Source of the DNA: JBEAOO01 sp041164825
GTDB lineage: Bacteria; Pseudomonadota; Gammaproteobacteria; Burkholderiales; Burkholderiaceae_C
Assembly (NCBI GenBank): GCA_041164825.1
Contig: JBEAOO010000104.1
Location: 1 to 46,559, forward strand
Length of the DNA: 46,559 nt
Direction of reading: 5' to 3'
Under the pieces are notes generated by a model. The model searched no databases, was not told where the DNA came from, and saw only the letters and a program-made list of their open reading frames with translations. The translations under genes were made by a program, and so were the position numbers. Positions 41,317 through 46,559 of the stretch are shown here, piece after piece. The stretch's first letter is position 1. Each line of letters starts with the position of its first letter.

Positions 41317-42824
41317 GCCAGCGCCGCCCAGCTGCTGGCATCGACCATGCCGCTGACCCCGCCCTCTGCCGCCTGCCCTGGCACCGCCGCGCGCGCCGCG
41401 CCGTGGGCCACTCCATCAAGCTGCGCTTGGTGCTGCTGTTTTTGGCGCTCGCCACCGCCATGGCGTTTGTGTTTGTCAGCGGCGCACAGCGGGCGTTTTC
41501 CATGGGCTGGCGCGACGCCGCGCGGCCGCTGTTGATGGACTATGTGGACCGCCTGGCGGCCGAGATGGCGCCCGACGCCAAGGGGCCGCCCAGCGTCGCG
41601 CGCGCTCAGGCCATTGCCGCTCGGCTGCCCGTGATCACCATCGACATCAGCGGCCCCACGGTGAACTGGCGCTCGCACCCCGAGCAGCCCGTGCCCGCCT
41701 GGCAGCGCGTGGACCTGAGCGTGATGCACCCCCCAAGCACCGAGGCCCGCCCCCACGCGCAGACCGACGACAAGCGTGACAACGTCACCAGCGATTGGCG
41801 CGACGAAGCCAGCTGGATCCGCCTGGTGCGGCGCGACACAGCCGACGGCCACCACATCGCCTTCGGCCTCAACAGCGCCGCCTTTGAGCGCCGCCCGCGC
41901 ATGGTGGGTATGGCGGTGCTGTCGCTGTTGCTGCTGACGCTGTTGGCCTACCTTTACGTGCGCCGCCTGCTGCGCCCGCTCGACGCCATCACCGCCGGCG
42001 CGAAGCGTTTTGGCGCCGGCCAGTTCGACACGCCCATTCCCGTTCAGCACCCCCACAAGCCCGACGAGTTGGGCCAACTCGCCGCCACCATCAACACCAT
42101 GGGCCGCGACATCCACGGCATGCTGGAGGCCAAACGCGCGCTGCTGCTGGCCATCAGCCACGAGCTGCGCAGCCCGCTCACCCGCGCCCGGCTGCACACC
42201 GAGTTGCTGCCCGACACGCAGGCCGACATCGCCCCGCAACGCGAGGCCCTGCAGCGTGACCTGCAAGAGATGGCCACGCTGATCAGCGACTTGCTGGAAA
42301 GCGAACGCCTGGCCAGCCCGCACGTGGCGCTGCAGCGCGAACCGGTCGATCTGCCCGCCCTGGCGGCCGAGGCGCTGCGCGACCTGCGCGCGCGCCATCC
42401 GGGCACCGCCGCGCCGATCTCGCTGCAGGCGGCGGCCACCCTGCCGCAGCTGCAGCTCGACCCGGCCCGCATCCGCCTGCTGCTGCGCAACCTGCTCGAC
42501 AACGCGCTGCGCCACGGCACGCCGCCCGGCGCCCGCGCACCCGAGTTGGCGCTGAGCGCCACGCCCGGCAGCGGCATCAGCCTCACCGTGCGCGACTTCG
42601 GCCCCGGCGTGCCCGAGGCGCAGTTGCCGCACCTGGCCGAGCCCTTTTACCGCCCCGACAGCGCCCGCACCCGCAGCGCCGGCGGCGTCGGCCTGGGGCT
42701 CAACTTGTGCAAGCTGGTGGCGCAAGCGCATGGCGGCACCTTCAGCGCGCGCAATGCCGCGCCCGGCTTGGCCGTGACGGTGACGCTGCCCGGCCCTGGA
42801 CACCGGGCCCCATCGGCCAAATAG
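41313..42824 (+). CDS. CpxA-like sensor histidine kinase
   Basis: A 503-residue membrane kinase with two transmembrane helices (about 38-57 and 198-215) enclosing a periplasmic domain of some 140 residues. A HAMP linker follows, then the HisKA domain with phosphoacceptor H283 in AISHELRSPLTR. The HATPase region has RNLLDNALRHG (N-box) and a G-box around GGVGLGLNLCKLVAQAHGG. It overlaps the response regulator by ATGA and probably senses envelope damage through the Spy-like protein, as Cpx systems do; the signal is an inference. Confidence 0.93.
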   Translation: MSQRRPAAGIDHAADPALCRLPWHRRARRAVGHSIKLRLVLLFLALATAMAFVFVSGAQRAFSMGWRDAARPLLMDYVDRLAAEMAPDAKGPPSVARAQAIAARLPVITIDISGPTVNWRSHPEQPVPAWQRVDLSVMHPPSTEARPHAQTDDKRDNVTSDWRDEASWIRLVRRDTADGHHIAFGLNSAAFERRPRMVGMAVLSLLLLTLLAYLYVRRLLRPLDAITAGAKRFGAGQFDTPIPVQHPHKPDELGQLAATINTMGRDIHGMLEAKRALLLAISHELRSPLTRARLHTELLPDTQADIAPQREALQRDLQEMATLISDLLESERLASPHVALQREPVDLPALAAEALRDLRARHPGTAAPISLQAAATLPQLQLDPARIRLLLRNLLDNALRHGTPPGARAPELALSATPGSGISLTVRDFGPGVPEAQLPHLAEPFYRPDSARTRSAGGVGLGLNLCKLVAQAHGGTFSARNAAPGLAVTVTLPGPGHRAPSAK

Positions 42825-42973
42825 ACCCCATCGGCCCGCCGCACGCCCTACGTAGTTGACGCAAGCCCAGCACGCCGACTGCACGCTATAAACCCCTCGA
42901 TGGCGGCCCTGCCGCCACGCAGCCTCACCCCACACGCCAACCAAGCGCCGCAGTGCGCCGCCGGAGACCGCCC

Positions 42974-43975
42974 ATGACAACGCACAGCACCCGCCCCACC
43001 CTGCACCGCCGCCAACTGCTGGGCGCGCTGGCCGCCTTGTCACTTGGCGGCGCACCGCTGCTCGGCCATGCCCAAGCCGCCTTCCCGCAGCGCCCCATCA
43101 CGCTGGTGGTGCCCTTCGCGCCGGGCGGTGTGGCCGACATCACCGCCCGCACCGTCAGCCAGGCCATGGCCGCGTCGCTGGGCCAGCCGATCGTGATCGA
43201 CAACAAGCCCGGCGCGGGCGGCATTGTGGCCACGCAAGCGGTGCTCAAGGCGCCGGCCGACGGCCACACGCTGCTGCTGATGAGCAATGCCACGGCCGTG
43301 AGCGTGCACTTGGTGAAAAAGCTGCCGTTTGATGTGGTGAAAGACATCGCGCCCATCAGCACGCTGGGCTACTTTGAGCTCGGCTTGGCGGTGGCCAGCG
43401 AGTCGCGCTTCAAAACGCTCAAAGAGGTGGTCGCCTATGCCAAGGCCAACCCCGGCAAGCTGACCATCGGCACCATCGCCGTGGGCAGCACGCAGCACCT
43501 GAGCGCCGAGCTGTTCAAGTCGCGCGCCGGCATCGAGGCGGTGGTCGTGCCCTACAAGGGCTCACCGGCGGTGGTCAATGCGCTGCGCGCCGGTGAGATC
43601 GACCTCGCCTTCGAGATCTTGAGCCCGCTGCTGCCGCAGATCAGTGGCAAGGTGGTGCGCGCGCTGGCCGTCACCGGCCCGCAGCGGTTTGCGCTGCTGC
43701 CTGACGTGCCCACGGTGATGGAACAAGGCATTGCCAACTACACCGTGGACAGCTGGAACGCGCTGGCCGCACCGGCCGGCACGCCGCCTGCGGTGATCGA
43801 GCGCCTCCGCCGCGCCGCCCAAGAAGCCGTGGCCTTGCCCGCCGTGCGCGACAAGCTGCGCGACCTGGGTGTGAAGGCGCAAGCCAGCACCCCGGGCGAA
43901 CAAGCCGCGCTGCTGGCCAGCGAGATCAAGCACTGGGGCGAGGTGGTGAAGGCCGCCAAGATCGAAGCCGAATGA
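42974..43975 (+). CDS. Bug/TctC-family periplasmic solute-binding protein
   Basis: A 333-residue binding protein. A twin-arginine-like N-terminus (HRRQLLGALAALSLGG) precedes cleavage after AQA. The Bug signature ITLVVPFAPGGVADITAR and DNKPGAGGIVATQAV are clear. It is an orphan: no TctA or TctB membrane genes are in the window. The start is the ATG at 42974. Its stop overlaps the start of the TolB-like gene (ATGA), which suggests a joint role. A possible TTGACG (42856) and TATAAA (42887) lie upstream, but 25 bases apart is too far for a normal promoter. Confidence 0.9.
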   Translation: MTTHSTRPTLHRRQLLGALAALSLGGAPLLGHAQAAFPQRPITLVVPFAPGGVADITARTVSQAMAASLGQPIVIDNKPGAGGIVATQAVLKAPADGHTLLLMSNATAVSVHLVKKLPFDVVKDIAPISTLGYFELGLAVASESRFKTLKEVVAYAKANPGKLTIGTIAVGSTQHLSAELFKSRAGIEAVVVPYKGSPAVVNALRAGEIDLAFEILSPLLPQISGKVVRALAVTGPQRFALLPDVPTVMEQGIANYTVDSWNALAAPAGTPPAVIERLRRAAQEAVALPAVRDKLRDLGVKAQASTPGEQAALLASEIKHWGEVVKAAKIEAE

Positions 43976-44904
43976 GCGCCGGGGCCACCACCACCGTGCT
44001 CGGTGCGACAGCGTTTGTGCCCGGCCGCCAGGTGTCGCAACTGACGGTGATCGACACCCGCACACGGCAACAGCAGGTGCTGCTGGAAACGACGGCCCAC
44101 ATCGAAGCGCCCAATTGGTCGCCCGATGGCGACTGGCTGCTCTACAACAGCGAAGGCCGCTTGTTCAAGTTGCGCGCCGATGGCACGGGCGCGCCCGCTG
44201 AGGTGCCCACCGAGCTGCCGGCGTGGGCCAACAACGACCATGTGATTTCACCCGATGGCGCCACCATCTACGCCTCGGTGAACGATGGCCACATCTACGC
44301 CATCCCGTGGGCCGGCGGCGCGGCGCGGCGGGTGTCCAACCTGCACCCCAGCGGCACGCTGTGGCTGTATTACCTGCACGGCATCTCGCCCGACGGCCTG
44401 ACGCTGCTCTACGTGGGCCTCACCGGCGCGGCCGACTCACCGCGTTATGGGCTCTACAGCCTGCCCAGCGCAGGCGGGCCGGATGTGTTGTTGTGGGATG
44501 GCGGGGTGCCGGCAGACGGGCCGGAGTTTTCACCCGACGGGCAGTGGATTTACTTCAATGCCGAGGCTCCCGAGCGCGACGCCGGCCATGCACAGCTCTA
44601 CCGAATGCGAGCCGATGGCAGCGGCGTAGAACAACTCAGCCACGACGAGCGCGTCAACTGGTTTCCGCATCCCTCGCCCGATGGCTCGCAGCTCGCCTCC
44701 CTGAGCTACCCGCCCGGCACGCTCGGCCACCCGGCCAACCGCGAGGTGGTGTTGCACTGCAGGCCCGCGGCGGGTGGCGCCGCCACCGAGTTGGTGAGTC
44801 TGTTGGGCGGCCAAGGCACGGTCAACGTCAACAGCTGGGCGCCCGACAGCCGGTGGCTGGCGTACGTGGCTTACCCCGAGTGCGCCCCCCAGAGCGGCGC
44901 TTGA
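43972..44904 (+). CDS. TolB-like beta-propeller protein
   Basis: A 310-residue protein of PD40/TolB-type repeats: APNWSPDGDWLLYNS, HVISPDGATIYASV, HGISPDGLTLLYVG, PEFSPDGQWIYFNA, FPHPSPDGSQLASLS and NSWAPDSRWLAYVA, which fits six blades. Unlike TolB it has no signal peptide, so it is probably cytoplasmic. The function is unknown. The first codon overlaps the Bug gene (ATGA), implying coupled synthesis. Confidence 0.87.
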   Translation: MSAGATTTVLGATAFVPGRQVSQLTVIDTRTRQQQVLLETTAHIEAPNWSPDGDWLLYNSEGRLFKLRADGTGAPAEVPTELPAWANNDHVISPDGATIYASVNDGHIYAIPWAGGAARRVSNLHPSGTLWLYYLHGISPDGLTLLYVGLTGAADSPRYGLYSLPSAGGPDVLLWDGGVPADGPEFSPDGQWIYFNAEAPERDAGHAQLYRMRADGSGVEQLSHDERVNWFPHPSPDGSQLASLSYPPGTLGHPANREVVLHCRPAAGGAATELVSLLGGQGTVNVNSWAPDSRWLAYVAYPECAPQSGA

Positions 44905-44977
44905 GCGCGTGCGGTGCGGAGGTCCACTGGGCCGCGTCCTAACGCCATCCTCATGCGCCCGCTGCTAATGTGGCTGC

Positions 44978-46537
44978 ATGGCTGATACCACCTCGCTCGT
45001 TTCGATTGGCGCCCCCGCCCGGGTGGCGCCGCGCCGCCGCTGGATGCTGGCGGGGTTGACCTGGGTGCTCGCTGCGGTCGTGATGCACCTGCTCGACGGC
45101 CAGGTGGACCTGGCCAACCAGGCCATGCTGCTGGTGCTGGCCTCGGCGCTGAGTGCGCTGTGGTTGCCGGTGCGCGCCACGCTGACGCTCAGCACGCTGG
45201 CCCTGCTGGCCTTCAACTGGGCGCTGGTTCCGCCACGCGGCACCTTCTCGGTCGATCTGCGGCAGCATGCGGTGCTGCTGGGTGCCATGCTGTGCCTCAA
45301 CACGCTGATCGCGCTGTTGATGGTGCGCCTGCGCAGCCGCGCAGAGCTGGCCACCGCGCAGGCCGCGCAAGCCGAACAACTGCGCCTGTGGAGCGACACC
45401 TTGCGCGATACCGCCGAGCCACTCGACCACGCGCCCACGCTGCAACAAGCGCTCTCGCACTGGGTGGGCGCGCCGGTGAGCTTGCTGCTGCCGACCACCG
45501 GCGATGCCGATGCTTGGCTGGGCACCCCTGACGCCGATCAGCGCGAAGCCCTGCACCTGGCACAACAGCAATCGCGCGCCATGGGCCCGGGCACCGGCTG
45601 GCACGACGAGCAACCCGGCTGGACCTTGCCGCTGCGTGCGCGCCACCACAGCCTGGGCGCAGCCCATCTGCCCTTGCCCGCCGATGCGCCGCCCGACCCC
45701 ACCTTGCTTTTGCACGCGCAAGCGCTGTGCGACCGCCTGGGTGCCGAGCTCGACCGCAGCCACGCCCTGCGCGCCGCGCAACAAGCGCGCGACGACGCAC
45801 AAGCCCAGGTGCTGCGCAGCACGCTGCTGGCCGCCGTGGCGCACGACCACCGCACGCCACTGGCCACCATCATGGGCGCGGCCTCGTCGCTGTTGGAGCA
45901 GGCCGATCGCCTGAGCCCCGAGCAGCGCCACCGCTTGGCGCAAACCGTGCTGGAGCAAACCGCGCAGCTCAGCCGCCTGACCGACAACACGCTGCAACTC
46001 GCCCGCCTCGACCGCAGCGATGCCGCGCCCGGCACGCAGGCCGTGCAACTGCGGCTCGACTGGGAATCGGTGGAAGAGATTGCCGGCGCCGTGCTTCGCC
46101 GCGCCCGCCAGCGCGAGCCGGCGCGCCGCATCCACGTGCGCCTGGAGCCCGCCCTGCCGCTGCTGCACTGCGATGCCGTGCTGCTGGCCCAGTTGCTCGA
46201 CAACCTGGTCGACAACGCCCTCAAGTACAGCCCGCCCGAAGCGCCCGTCGAGCTGCTGGCGCGGCGCCTGGGCGGCGTGGTGATGCTGGCCGTGCGCGAC
46301 CGCGGCCCGGGCATCGCACTGGCGCAGCGCGAGCGCGTGTTTCAGCTGTTTCAACGCGGCGAGGCGCCCACCACCACGCGCGGCGCCGGCATTGGCCTGG
46401 CCGTGTGCCGCGCCATTGCCCACGCGCACGGCGGCGATCTCACGCTGCGCCAGCGCGCCCATGGCGGCTGCAGTGTGGAATGCCGCTTGCCCGTGCAGGC
46501 GCCACCCGCCCCACCCCAGCAGGAGCTCACGCCATGA
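44978..46537 (+). CDS. KdpD-like sensor histidine kinase (short form)
   Basis: A 519-residue kinase with a four-helix DUF4118 membrane domain (about 22-117) as in the middle of KdpD, a GAF-like stretch and a HisKA/HATPase core. The phosphoacceptor is H289 in AAVAHDHRTPLATI; the third residue after it is H where KdpD has L. N-box DNLVDNALKYS and G-box TTRGAGIGLAVCRAIAHAHGG are present. The N-terminal KdpD/Usp sensor region of roughly 380 residues is absent, and no kdpFABC genes are nearby. The next gene starts within its stop codon. Confidence 0.9.
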   Translation: MADTTSLVSIGAPARVAPRRRWMLAGLTWVLAAVVMHLLDGQVDLANQAMLLVLASALSALWLPVRATLTLSTLALLAFNWALVPPRGTFSVDLRQHAVLLGAMLCLNTLIALLMVRLRSRAELATAQAAQAEQLRLWSDTLRDTAEPLDHAPTLQQALSHWVGAPVSLLLPTTGDADAWLGTPDADQREALHLAQQQSRAMGPGTGWHDEQPGWTLPLRARHHSLGAAHLPLPADAPPDPTLLLHAQALCDRLGAELDRSHALRAAQQARDDAQAQVLRSTLLAAVAHDHRTPLATIMGAASSLLEQADRLSPEQRHRLAQTVLEQTAQLSRLTDNTLQLARLDRSDAAPGTQAVQLRLDWESVEEIAGAVLRRARQREPARRIHVRLEPALPLLHCDAVLLAQLLDNLVDNALKYSPPEAPVELLARRLGGVVMLAVRDRGPGIALAQRERVFQLFQRGEAPTTTRGAGIGLAVCRAIAHAHGGDLTLRQRAHGGCSVECRLPVQAPPAPPQQELTP

Positions 46538-46559
46538 GCCAGCGCGTGCTGCTGGTGGA
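46534..46559 (+). CDS. Start of a response regulator (partial)
   Basis: Only the first eight codons are in the window (MSQRVLLV). The ATG overlaps the kinase stop (ATGA), with AGGAG nine bases upstream, and the sequence is the usual beginning of a receiver domain. It is probably the KdpE-like partner of the upstream kinase. Confidence 0.7.

Overview
The window is high-GC DNA with the gene content of a betaproteobacterium, most likely a Comamonadaceae member such as Hydrogenophaga, Comamonas or a relative. The pointers are an AlgZ/AlgR-type two-component pair next to argH, several Bug/TctC-type binding proteins, and a protocatechuate 4,5-cleavage operon. The genus is an inference from gene content.

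Positions 1-5802 hold housekeeping genes: the 3' end of ppc with its terminator, psd (minus), tRNA-Leu(CAG), an AlgR/AlgZ-like regulator-sensor pair (minus) and argH (plus). Positions 5868-9311 hold a minus-strand cassette of two DUF5666 lipoproteins flanking a DUF6502 gene. A membrane methyltransferase and a Nac-like LysR regulator follow. Positions 11203-15186 hold a ChbG/NaxD-like deacetylase, a GtrA-like flippase, an ArnT-like transferase and an ArnC-like glycosyltransferase. Together these look like a pathway that adds an amino sugar to lipid A. A class V aminotransferase closes this part.

Positions 16641-23667 are the protocatechuate meta-cleavage operon: a ModA-like protein without a signal peptide, ligJ, ligK, a Bug binding protein, ligI, ligA, ligB and ligC. 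It converts protocatechuate to pyruvate and oxaloacetate. No LigU/GalD-type tautomerase is visible, and the ModA-like protein sits where Comamonas has pmdU. An aldo/keto reductase follows.

Positions 24827-37287 are a defence island built on a type I restriction-modification system that has been pulled apart. hsdR and hsdS come first. Next come a KAP-family NTPase, a truncated copy of a GIY-YIG gene, an AlbA/Schlafen-type ATPase, an intact GIY-YIG/DUF4357 gene, a HipA-like kinase and a DUF3037 protein. The last four are coupled by ATGA overlaps. After a terminator, a winged-helix-like protein with a palindrome at its start precedes hsdM. No integrase or transposase is present. The island is the best candidate in the window for an undescribed system.

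Positions 37399-46559 return to ordinary content: a ferric-reductase-like flavocytochrome, aquaporin Z, a Spy/CpxP-like lipoprotein with a CpxRA-like pair, a second Bug protein coupled to a TolB-like propeller, and a KdpD-like kinase followed by the first codons of its regulator.
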